From Trebouxia sp. TZW2008 (Eukaryota > Chlorophyta > Trebouxiophyceae > Trebouxiales > Trebouxiaceae): a stretch of 64,000 bases of DNA. Below are positions 1 to 11,100 of the stretch, in pieces. How positions within the stretch are numbered: the first letter of the stretch is position 1; every line of letters starts with the position of its first letter. Where the stretch lies: the NCBI GenBank assembly GCA_002118135.1, contig BDIU01000092.1, forward strand, positions 1 through 64,000, given 5' to 3'. The notes under the pieces are model-generated. The model saw only the letters and a program-made list of their open reading frames with translations. It searched no databases and had not been told where the DNA came from. A program made the translations under genes and the position numbers.

Positions 1-2734
1 TGCGGACTGCACAGGCTCTACCTGTTCACAGGCGAGCTTTTGCAGGCAGCATGCCTTTGTAGCTTTCTGGGCAAACAGCTGCTGCTTGGTTGTATGCTGC
101 TTTGCTGACAAACTTGGGTATCACGTTTGACAGCTGTCCTATTTGCCCAGTGACGTTGACTATCTCTGACGATCGTTTTAGCGCACGACACAGCTGACAA
201 GACAGGCACCTCCTGACACCACTGCTTTTTGTGAAACAGAACTGCACGCTTCATCGATGCATATCTTGCGCTGCGACCGCTTTTGGCAGCTATGACTCCG
301 CATTAAGCAAGCTGTGTTGTTGAACTTTCTATGCTGAGTCGTACCGCCGCGCAATTGCATCGTTGCGCTGTCAGCATTTGCTGCAAGCAGGGCATTAGCT
401 TGAAGCGAAACGCCTCTGGTGCGAGACTTTCGGAGCTGAGCTCGAATCGTCAATTTGTTCATGATGTGCTGTGTGAGACGCTGTGCCCTGTGCCCTGGCT
501 TGCCGCTCACGCTGCAGGTAACCCAAATAACGGAACTGCGCAATCATACTACCGCAGTTGAGTGCTTGGAGGGCGGCTTGCGCTCATTTACGGGGCTCGA
601 TGCCCCGAGTGTTTGCCATGTACCACTCACAAGCGAAGTCGGGTATGCTTGTGACACAATTGCGCAAGGGAAGCCCTTTCCAGTGTGCTTGTTCGGCAGA
701 CCGTCGCTTGGTGAGGTCAAATCTTCCAGCAAGCATTTTTATGGCTGCTGTCAAAGCAGCTCAAACGCGGGAATTGAGCACAGCTTGATCAGATGGTGCT
801 TACACGAATCAGTTTCACTTTTGCATGACCAGCTTGACCACTTGATGCTCATCTTGCAAAAGCTGTGACTTCCAGACAACATGCACGCTTTTATTTCTCA
901 GTTTTCTGGTCTGAGGACTTTCTTGAGGTATGCCTGTGAGTGCTTGTGTTGCTAACAGTATGGGGCGCACAAGTCATTTTGTAGGACTAGTGTATAACCT
1001 TGAAGGCAAAGCCCGCTGATTGGGTTTCTGCAAGCTCTCTTGACATAGCAGCTCAAGGCAGCAACAGTATTTCATGTTATTTATTTCATTGATTCCGCAG
1101 GTGTGAGTCAGCAGGTTGTGCTAAGCATGAGTTCGTAGCTTTAGCCGACAGCCTTTGTATGCATTTCAGCATGTGCTGCCAAGGCCAATTTCTGGTCGAA
1201 CAAGCATGCTGAAATGCCAAGTAGAAACCCATACAAGTTTTGTTTGCACAGTCATTTTGCCAATGCTAGTCAAGAAGCTCCTGATCCTTCAACACAAACA
1301 AGATCTTTATTTTTGAGAAGTATCATCCGTTTTGTGCCTGCAATTTCCAGCTTGTTTGTGTTCATACACGTGTATACAATGTTGAGTACCATTGACCTTT
1401 GAAGGCCTACAGTCACAGGACTGAGGCCAGCACACTTGCCTCTATAGACATACTGCAAGCCATTGAAATGCTGCCAAACCTCGGAACAAGCCGTTGCATG
1501 CCAAGCAGAACCGCCAGGTGCAGTATGCTTGTTCAATTCAAGGCAGCAAAGAAGCTGGGAATTAAGCAAGGGTTATCTGAGGCAATATTGGACATAAGCC
1601 AGAACAAGCATTGCTGCAAAACAAGGTGCAGTTCTCATGCTGGCAACAGGCTTTGCCAGAGGATGAAGAGTGCTGAATAGCTGATCCTGTGAAGTGCTTC
1701 ATCGTGCCTGCAAACCATGATACTTCTCTCACGATCTGCATGATCAACCACCGCTGGTGCATTTGATTGATGCTGTTTGCCGCGTGCTCAATGGCAGCTG
1801 CATGTACTGACTGACACAAGCAATGCTGTGAGAACAGCAGTCTGATGCATTTGAGGGAAACTGGCCTGTGTTGTGCGTCAGCTTCATTCCCGATCAACTA
1901 TAAGTAAAGATGCAAAGTACATGCTTGAAGAAACATGTTCATGTGCGCAGACAACTATGAAGACATGCAAAAGGCTAAATGCATCAGTGCACCGTGGCCA
2001 CATAAAGGCGCCTCTTGCAATGCTGCACGCCACATGCTCTTAGCTTTGCCCACATCTCACTTGTCACTGGTGGACAGCACATCGCTTCAAGCCAGATATG
2101 TGTGGTGCAGGACATGCAAGAATGTGTGCGCTACACCAAATGCGTGTTCGCACGCACAAACAGGCTGCCATTGGTGTGCAGACATGTTGCGTTCAAGTAT
2201 CATGTGCGTTGTTTGGAACATACATGCATGCATGGATGCACAGCTGAGGCTGTCCCCAGGGCTTACCAGGATGTGCACCAGGGCTGCATCATGCACAGCT
2301 GCAATAGCCCCAGAGTCTGCCCTCTCCAAGAACTGGCTGTCTTGCCATTCCTGCAGTCAGAAGAAACAGAGGTCATGTGATGCAGCATCACTCTTTTGCA
2401 AAAACAGCTGACTTGCCACTCCTGCAAAGAAGAAGAAAACAGAGAAGTTTATTTGGCATTGCGGCACGCCTTGAGTGACAACTATTCATATTTGCAGTGG
2501 TTTGTAGTTGCTGATTGGCAGTATGCACAACACAGCACACAGTGCCAGATTAAACCAAATCTTCTCAATGTCATGCCCATGACCACGCTTACTTGATAGC
2601 GCAAGAGTGCTTGTGATGCTTGACAGTGTTGTTGATGCAATGGAATTTGGTCTTTTGGCAAACCTTGAGTGGCCACCACTCAGGTCTGCAGGGCATGTGG
2701 GTGAAGAAGTTAGGCCGAGTATTGCGGCCTAAAC
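1..2734. other. No recognised gene; low-information region
   Basis: I find no protein family here. A plus-strand reading frame starts with ATG at 331 and meets a possible donor (CAG|GTAACC) at 517. Its first residues (MLSRTAAQLHRCAVSICCKQ) are rich in Arg, Ser and Ala and poor in acidic residues, as in a mitochondrial presequence. No downstream exon could be connected to it, so it may be chance or a stranded first exon. The rest consists of short open frames without conserved motifs. It may be intronic or intergenic sequence of genes lying partly outside the window. Confidence 0.4.
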
Positions 2735-2824
2735 CCGGCAGAGCACCAAAAGGGCTGTTGCCTGCTGCCCTGGCGCCACCCCAACCAGCCCCGTTCACCC
2801 CACTGGGAACGTCTCTGTCAGCTA
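2735..2824 (-). CDS. Possible single exon, Gly/Ala-rich
   Basis: On the minus strand a 90-nt open block is bounded by a CAG acceptor (reading down from 2824) and a G|GTTTAGG donor (2735). It encodes a small glycine- and alanine-rich peptide containing NGAGWGGARAAGNSPFGALP, which looks more protein-like than its surroundings. It could be a downstream exon of the minus-strand coiled-coil gene at 5.3-7.0 kb, but I could not link the two by phase. No family is recognised. Confidence 0.25.
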
Positions 2825-3479
2825 CTGCTTGCAGCAAAACCTTCGTTGCCTGCAAGGGTTGCTGTTTCATCACAAACAAAGTTCCTCATGAGAGCTGACC
2901 AATGAGCAGCAAAAGAAAAGTCTGCCCTGTTAGGCTTGATGACAACAACCTTCATGAGAAGAAGCAGCCCGGGACTTGCTGTAATGCAATGATTTCATGC
3001 CATCTTCATGCCAAAGTGACCTGGCTGACACTCAGAATGCAGATGTCAAAACCTGCTGGGAAAGTCCAACAGTGGCATCTGCAGCTTGAGAAAGGATTAT
3101 CAGAATGTGCAAATTTCAGCCCAATTTGGGAAGGTGAACTGCAATGTTGACAACGTGCATGAGTGCACCGAGAAGCTGGATTTGTCTGTGCTTGTCCAAG
3201 ACTTGGCAAGACATGAAGATGGGCACAGCATGGCAATCTTTTCAATCTTGCTATACAGGATCGACGGCAACTTGGCAGGTTTGCTTCTGTAGTCTTGCAG
3301 ATGTGCATCTTTGGCTAGTGTCTTGCGCAAACATATGCTGTTAACACTGCCTGATGCAGCTTGAGCAAGATTGAGCGGTGCAAGTCGCTCTGTAGGCATT
3401 TTTCGCAGAAACGGTGCAGACCGCTATACATTGCCACAATTTTGTTGGAGTTTAGGTGATCGGAATTGATTGAGTCAGG

Positions 3480-3560
3480 CTTCACCTTCTTCAGGTCCTT
3501 CTTTGACGAGTACTCATAAGCAGGGCGCACATCGGGGCAAATACTAGCAGCCCCTCCGGG
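3480..3560 (-). CDS. Possible exon, lysine-rich segment
   Basis: The minus strand carries an open frame containing PAYEYSSKKDLKK, followed by a GTGAAG donor-like site. The same frame stays open to about 3315 without a clear motif. It lies downstream of the coiled-coil gene and may be one of its 3' exons. The adjacent stretch 3550-3640 holds two or three copies of a short unit (gcaagtagctcctgcagggctgtt), so part of the frame is repeat sequence. Weak call. Confidence 0.2.
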
Positions 3561-4299
3561 GCCATTCCAAGCAGCTCCTGCAGGGCTGTTGCAAGTAGCT
3601 CCTGCAGGGCTGTTGCAAGTAGCTCCTCCAGGCTGCTGGTACAGCCTGCTTTGGTGGACTTTGACCTCAGGACCCAGGCAGGGGGGTGGGGGTGGGGTGG
3701 AGGGCGGGGGCATCTGTGCAGCCTTGTTATGCTGCTGAGCATTTGCTGCTGATTGTAGCCTTGTGGCAGGAGACCTCAGCTGTGCCTACATCCAGGGTGT
3801 GAAACATCAGCATAGCATGGAATGCTGAAATTAGCATCGCTTGCTTATAATTTGGCTGCTCACATAGCATGTGCAGCCACATAGCATGTGATCCATGACT
3901 TTAGCTGACATCAATGAGCACTTATGCCACATGTGGTATCATTTGATTTGCCTGGAAGCAACTATATATAGATAGACAAGTATCAATTCCAATAGAGTGG
4001 TTTCTGCCATGAAGAGCAACTGTCAAAACACAGGACTTGCCAGCGCTGCTGTGTGCATGTGCTCCATTGCGAACGTTGTTTTTGGCCCAGCAAGGTACCT
4101 TGCGTCCAGCAGATTTTGCTTGAAGTGCTGTTTGCAAGGGCTGCATGGCCGCTTTGATGTCTGTTTGCAAATCTGTATGCAATGAGCTGCAAGTGCATGC
4201 AAGAGCTGCAGCTGTTTGGTGGAGGTGGGCAGATTTGCTTGGCTTCCAGCAGCTTCCTGTGAATGACTGCTCTGACTTTTCAGCGGTAAGTGAACACTG

Positions 4300-4935
4300 A
4301 GCTTGCGGTTGATAAGGTCCAACTTGGTGCAGGCTAGAAGCTGAAAAGACAGGTCCAGTCCCTTGCAAGGCTGACGCCTTGCTCCCATTGTTCGCACAGC
4401 AATTGCAGACTGAACATGACATCAGCAGGTCTCACTTGGTCAAGGCTAGAAGCCGGAAAGGCAGCCAAGTCCTTTGCAAGGCTGACACCCTGCTCTGGTC
4501 TCTAAAAAATTGCTGCAGACTGAGCATGACATCAGCAGGTCTCTCGTCGTGAAGGCTAGGAGCCGGAAAGGCAGGAACAGACCCTTGAAAGGCTGAACAC
4601 CTGCTGTTTTTTTGTATGGCACATGAAGACTGAGCACGACGTCGGCAGGTCTCACTTGGTGAAGGCTAGAAGCTGGAAAGGCAGGAACAGTCCCTTGAAA
4701 GGCTAAAATCCTGCTCTGGTCTTTGAACAGCAATTGCAGATCGAGCATGAAATCAGCAGGTCTCACTTGTTCAATGCTAGAAGCCGTAAAAGCAGGAGCA
4801 GGCCCTTGAAAGGCTGAACACCCGCTACTTTCTTTGGAAGGCACGTGAAGACTGAGCATCAGCAGGTCTCACTTGATGAAGGCTAGAAGCCGGAAAGGCA
4901 GGAGCAGTCCCGGCAAAGGGAGTCTGACTGGTAGG
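4300..4935. repeat. Tandem repeat, about 110 bp x 6
   Basis: A unit containing 'caggtctcacttggtgaaggctagaagc' recurs with its core near 4318, 4431, 4541, 4651, 4761 and 4868, a period of 107-113 bp. Copies differ by 10-20 per cent and by small indels. On the minus strand, the coding direction of the coiled-coil gene, each copy reads roughly as CAGAGCAGG...TTCTAGCCTTCACCAAGTGAGACC, which suggests repeated decayed exon ends whose donor has lost one G. Confidence 0.85.
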
Positions 4936-5120
4936 CCTGATGGGCTCTTTGGCAAAAGGCAGCTTGTGTTTGAGGTGCCTCAGCCCAGTGGCAAGGTTGG
5001 AGTGGCTCCAGCCCCTTATCGCTGTCTGCAGCATGAAACCAAAAACAGTAAAATGGAAGGACGGATAGACAGACATTCTTGTCCTTATTGCTGTCTGCAG
5101 CATGAAGCAAAAAGCATACA

Positions 5121-5178
5121 CAGACAGACAAACAGACAGACAGACATACAGACAGACAGACAGACAGACAGACAGAGA
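5121..5178. repeat. (CAGA)n microsatellite
   Basis: A run of CAGA units with two interruptions (aaca, taca). It lies in the presumed 3' part of the minus-strand coiled-coil gene, close to its exon at 5307-5454. Confidence 0.95.
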
Positions 5179-5306
5179 CGAATGGTTGACAGAGCGTGAG
5201 AGGATGGACAGACAGCAGAACCTTGGTATGGCATATGGGCAATGCCAGCCCAGACTCACAAGTTATAGATCGCTTGAAGCCAGATCACAGGTGACAGGGC
5301 ACTGAC

Positions 5307-7035
5307 CTTTGTGTGGTCCTTAGCCATGGCTTTGCCAGACTGCGCCACAGCAGTGTTCAGCTTGTTGTGCGCCTCGCTCATCAGCTTCGTCAGCTCCCTG
5401 AACTTGGTCAATAAGGCATTGTGGTCTTGCGTCAAATCCCCAAGCTGCTCACACCTGTCAATGGCAAGACCGTGGGGTATGCAGTTACGAGAAGGAACAC
5501 ATGTACAATCAAACAAGCTTAACATGCCAGACAAGTGGCCAAAATAGGGCTGGGTAGTTGATATGGCAACCGCTATCACCATGGGCGTGACAAAGTGTGA
5601 GACTGCATCTTGTAAGGCACACCAACAGCACTTTTCCAGTTGCCATACAGGCACATGTTTAGCAACTACTGAGCCTCACAGGGCTGCCTGTACTTAGATG
5701 GCAATGACAACACCAGCAACAGCAGTCACAAACTCACCTGTAGTATCAATTTCACGTGCTGCATTCATAGTCATGAAGACAGCAGCAGCAGCACAGCTGA
5801 CAGGTGCAGTGCAAACAAGAGCATCGCTGTTGAGCTGTCAGCAACAGGATAACCCAAACAGATTGAAAACATATGCTAGTCAGGCTGAACGGCCTTGCTA
5901 GGTATGTGCAGTCACAAAGCAACTGCCTTTGAGCCACAGGATAGCAACAGAGTGAGCCAGGGTGAAGTCCTGACCTGTGCTGAAGCTCTGTCTGAAGACT
6001 CTGACAGTGCTGGTGTTGGCTTTGCAGGCTCAACTGTAGCTGCCGCACCTGTGAGCATACAGTGAAAAGCACATGACAACAACAGGCCAACAAGACTGTA
6101 CTGTCGATGCAGCAGTATCCTGCTCCATTGGAGCTATGCTGCAAGCACTTGTATACAAGAGGGCGCACAGGTCAAAGCAGTTTTGACGTCTGGCTTTGAT
6201 GCCGTATAAATGGCGTGTAGTTATGCTTGGCATGCACGTTTGTGGCAGAACATATGTGTGAAGTTTGAAGCAATTTGTGAGCAATACGTGTCCCTCAGCG
6301 CTTTTGAAGATTGGCACAGAAAGCCAGGCTTGCTATTCAGTAGGCTCATGCACTCGCAGCATCAGGCAGCAGCAAGCAGCAGCAGGCACTGATAGAGCAG
6401 CACTCTGTCCAAATAGCTGATTGTATCACTTTGCTTGCTCACCTGCTGCTCAAGCTGCTCCTGATAATGGTGCAGCTCTGAGCACCTGTGAGCATTGCCT
6501 CTTGCTGCTCGCAATTGCTGCTCACACTTCACCTTCTCCGTATTCAGTTGACCTGACAATGTCAGGACTTGTTCTGCAAGCCTTCCATTCTGTGATTGCA
6601 GCTGCTGACTTTGTGACAGCACTGCTTCATGCTCACTTGCCAGCTGCTCATGTCGTCTGACAGCTGCACTTGGCAGTGATCCGGGGTCAGCAAGTGGATG
6701 CAGGGCTGTGTGCCAAGCATACCTAGGTATTTACCTTCACTGAGCTTGCTTCTGACTCTTTGCTTTGACAGCTGCAGCGCTTGATTCTTCTCTCGCAAGT
6801 CCTGAGCAGACACTGCTGCTCGCTCATGCGTCGTAACGTCTTGATCAGGCACAACAAGATGATTAAAGATCACTATCAATACCTCGCACTGCTTTTCCTT
6901 CCATTGGAGGGACTGATACGACCTTCGGGGAGACCTACCACGATGACTCGCGCCAACTGGCAATGCTATCTTGCCAGGCGTATAGTAAAGCTTCGTATGT
7001 GAAGTGCGCATGGCAAACTGCACAGGACTCGGCAT
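5307..7035 (-). CDS. Coiled-coil protein, 5' part (five exons)
   Basis: Five exons join in phase on the minus strand: 7035-6883, 6801-6735, 6663-6443, 6048-5975 and 5454-5307, giving 221 codons. The proposed start is the ATG at 7035. The first 50 residues are basic and Ser/Pro-containing (SHRGRSPRRSYQSLQWKEK). The rest is heptad-rich and Gln/Glu/Leu-rich, for example LSQSQQLQSQNGRLAEQVL and LTKFRELTKLMSEAHNKLNT, typical of a long alpha-helical coiled coil. Donors and acceptors are canonical (AG|GTAAAT, CAG|GTGAGC, TGCAG). The last listed exon ends in phase 0 at AAG|GTCAGT, so the protein continues; 3' exons probably lie between 2.7 and 5.2 kb but are masked by decayed repeats. No named family is recognised. 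A structural or cytoskeletal role would be inference only. It faces the Sel1/U-box gene head to head. Confidence 0.6.
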
Positions 7036-8152
7036 AGCTGCTTGCTCAGGGACCAGCTCAGATTATGTGCATAAAAGCGACGCTTTTGATGACATGACGA
7101 TGACTGCCATTGACCGACAACAAGCGCCTATAGCCTCGATGCAATGGCAATGGCAATGGCAATGGCATTGACTGCTGCAGCAATTGCAAGGGCCCTCAGC
7201 ATTCTGAGTTGGACAGAAGGATAGGCAGCTTTGAGTCAGATGTAGTCTAGGGGGTTGGCCCAAAATTCACGAACATATGCATGTAGTGGAGCGCTAGCAT
7301 CTTGTTCAACAAGAACCGCTACGACAGTCATTGGCCTCCAAATCTCTCAAAGTCTGTCAAACGTATGCAGGAAAAGTTGTAAGGGCTTGAGCTCAAATTT
7401 TCAGCACACGAATCCGCACAATAAAAGGGCTGAGATAGCTGTGTAGGCTGATAGCCACCTGCTAACCAGAACTTGGATGCGCTGTGCCGACCATGTGTCA
7501 AACACGTTACACTGAATGATACAGACAGTCATTCTGCAGCTGTTGCAAATCACTCAAAAGAAGCCTGATTTTGCTGCAAGAATTGCCTGCTGCGCAGCGG
7601 CTAAGCGCACGTATGCAGACGACGTTTTCTGCAATTTGCTCTATGTGTGAAAGCAACGGCTGAGCCACTTCTTGCTGAAAGCGTTATGCTATGCTATGCA
7701 TCAAAGCATGCATAGCATGGAACACCCTATCGGTTAGGTTTAGTTGCACTCAGCACCGAGCTTGTGCATTTCGAACTGGCGCAACACCTAAATACAGGCT
7801 CGACAAGAAGATGGCAGACGCGCATCGGACAGTGGCGCAGGCGCGCATACATCTATCGCGCGTGTGTCCTGAAGCGTTTTCTCTAGCTTTTCACGCACGT
7901 CAAGTGATCACCTGCAACGCCTCAACGCGTTTATGTCGTTAGACAAGCATGGGGGACTAGACAGACTTTGCGATACAGACCACATGCAAAGTTCGCGCGG
8001 GTCATAGATAGCCAAGCATTGCATTCCGAACCACTGGCAGTGTCGGAACAGCGCACTGTGTACTGCAAGTCAGCTCTGCTAAGCCGTGAGCACCGTGCAC
8101 ATGGCGTGTGGCTACGCAGCAAGCCTGTTTCTCCTATAGCACACCCATCAGC
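7036..8152. promoter_or_regulatory. Divergent intergenic region
   Basis: About 1.1 kb separates the proposed start of the minus-strand coiled-coil gene from the start of the plus-strand Sel1/U-box gene. It should hold both promoters and 5' UTRs. A six-base microsatellite (TGGCAA)n lies at 7141-7168. No TATA box or other element could be assigned with confidence. An acceptor-like CAG at 8150-8152, just before the plus-strand ATG, leaves room for a 5' UTR intron. Confidence 0.5.
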
Positions 8153-11100
8153 ATGTATCCGCAATACCCCCAGTACGTGTACCCGTATGCCTCCCAGGGA
8201 ATGCCTGCAGGGGGGTATGTGCCCATGCCTGCATACCCTCCTCAACAGCAGGGGTACTATTCCCAGGCATACCCAATACAGCCTCCACAGCCTCCACCTG
8301 TTCCAGTCTCAGGCCCCTCTGTGCATAGACTGGCCATCACAGACCCTTCAACTGGCTCAGTGATCCCAATAATCACCTCAGACGAAGTGGAAGAGGCAGT
8401 CAAGAAGTATCACTTAACCAGCAAGGTGTGTCAGCAGTTCTGACACCTTCTTATGGCATGCAGCTGTTGTTTCTGCAAGTGCTAAATGCGCAAGACGTGC
8501 TGTGTATCACTTCAGCGTTCCTTGCTTGTGAGGGTGCATCAACATGACCAACTGCATGTTGGCTCCATGTTGACTGCAATTGTCAGCACAACAGTGATGC
8601 CTGCGTGTATACACCCTCAAGAGCTGTCATGAATTGTCATGCCCACAAGTCCATTCTAGATCTGAACCTGACAGGGCTGTATCAGAAATACGGGCTGTAC
8701 TACCCAAGCTGGATGTGCGTGTGCGCATGCTCAGGGTTCAATGTCAAGCGTGATGCCCACAAGCTCATTGTGTCATAATATGCAACATGCCCACAAGCTC
8801 ATTGTGTCATAATATGCAACATGCCCACAATCTGTTGTGCCATGGTGTTGCAGCAATCAGATCTTGTGGATTTGGATCTGGAAGAGCTGTATGAGAAGTG
8901 TCAGGCTGAAATGCCAAAGCCGACAGGCCTGAGGGACTCCACAGAGTTTGTCTCAGAGCTGCTGCTTGTGGCTGCCAGAAAGGGGCACCGCTTCTGTCAA
9001 TACTATGTTGGCAGGTGCTTTGAGCAAGGTATACAATGGCAGAAAAACTTTGTGCCAGTTACGGCTTGTGGGTGTGCATTGCTGTACTGCTGGCCTGAGG
9101 TTATGACTCTGTACGCTGTCACAGACAGGTCACCAGCAGTCTTTGTGTCTTCTAGCAGTTGGAAAAGTTGACAGAAAGCAGAGTTTTTCATTGAAAGACA
9201 GATCTCATTGAAGAAATTTGAAGTCTCCTAGTCCTGTGCATGCTCTCAAGCTTTTGCATTGCCAGGCTGCATAGCAGTCAACCTGCCTGCTGACTGCGTT
9301 GACAGCTTGACAACATTCTGCTGCGTTGACATCACATTGATGGCCTCAATCTCAAGCATCAGGTTTTGAGCAGCTGCACATTGTCAGCCAAGTCCTTCAA
9401 CTGCAGTGACATATAAGTGTCATGCAGGCAAAGGCGTCTCAGGTGATCAAGGCCAGTGCTTGCAATGGTTCCAGAAAGCTTCTGAGCAATACATACCTGA
9501 AGCCACTTACAAGCTGGCGCAGTGCTACGAAGACGGCTGGGGATGTCCTCAGGACCTGCCTGGTGCTGTTGAGCTGTACAAGGACGCTGCTCTTGGTGAG
9601 CCTTGCGAACCTCCATCCCACATGTCAATCCCTCAATGATTGCTGACAATCTAGGGTATCAGGGTGCTGTTGTCGCTGCTGAGATGTGGAGTGCTGCTGC
9701 TGATGCGCTTCTGAAACCTCTGCACCCACGTGTTGATGAATCTGCTGTGTTTCAATGATCACTTTTGTCCCACTTTTTGGCTCAGGGCATACAGTTATGT
9801 AGTTGATGGTCAGGACATGTGCTGATGGCTTGTTGCTGGAGAGTATGGCGCACGGCCGCTGGTCAGATTGCCTCACAGTGATGTTTGTCTCTCAGCTAGC
9901 CTGCGTTTGTATGCACTGCACTCAGCAATTGTCTGACCAAGCTGCTGGAAACGGCTGAAGGCTACTGAGTGCTGTCCTGCAATGCCGGCTGTGGTTGCAC
10001 TTGCAAAGCTCACAATAGCAACAATGCGTTATTGCATGCAGCCAAAGTGGCAGCAGCCCATTTGAGACTGGGCTTCATGTATGAGAACGGCATCAGCATG
10101 AGGGTTGACTTCAAGGTAATTCATTGGATTGCATGGCGCGCTTTTGCTGGGGCTCTTTTGTAATATCAGACCTTTATTCAGCACTTGCAGCTTGTGTTAT
10201 GCTTGGAGCTTGTTGCATTGCAGATGTGACATTGATGTCCCAAAAAGTTGAAACAGGAACACACTGTTTCCATACATGATGTTGCGTAATGTATACAGCG
10301 CCAACTTTGCTCTGCATTGTGTAGCTGGGCCATGTCGCACCTTGTCTTTATTGTCACTTCTATACATATGAATGCGATTGTCATTATTGTCACACATCAC
10401 GCATAACACATATATCACGTATTACATGTCACATGTAGCATGGGTCAGAAGCGGGCAACGTAACTGAGGCAGTCAAAAGTTGCTGTGAACCTTGCAGAAA
10501 GCCTTGTCATCATATTATGAAGCTTTCAATTTGCCAGAGGCTCAGTACCACATTGGCAGGTGTCATGACCACGGTATTGGGACACTGGAAAACAAAAGCG
10601 CGGCAATACGTTGGTACACCAAGGTAAGTCGTCATGACCTTGTTAGGCGTGGGCGCCAACCCTGCCCATCTGGATCCTAGGTGCCTGACCAGGCCTGTCA
10701 CACACTCCTGTGAGACTGACGGTGGCCGCACCTGTAATCATCTTGTACCCATGCTGTGAGCTGCCCATGTGGCCACTGTTGTCTTTTTGCTGCGTGTGGG
10801 CAGCATCACTAGCAGCTGTTGCTGGATTTGGTCCACTCCAGCTCACAGCAGCAGTGTCATCACTGCCGCATCATGATGCTCCTCTCTTGCTGCTGTGTGT
10901 TGCTCTCTTGCCACAGGTGCTGCCTTCTTGTGCATCAGGACTTTTGACAAAACCACTGCATTTGCGGGAAACTGTACGCAGCGTATCAGTGTCTCAGCAC
11001 AACTGATTGGCAACTTCCGTCATTGTGTGGCTTCAACATAAGTTTTTCGTCCTGTATTGGTCCAGACTCTGGTCTGCTGACCTGAACTTCAATGCAGGCA

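Noticed and set aside
331..517. Mitochondrial-presequence-like first exon
   Set aside because: Composition fits, but no second exon or family could be attached. Kept only as a remark in the region entry.
4825..5259. Frames rich in CLSVCLSV on the minus strand
   Set aside because: Translation of the (CAGA)n microsatellite, with no sign of selection.
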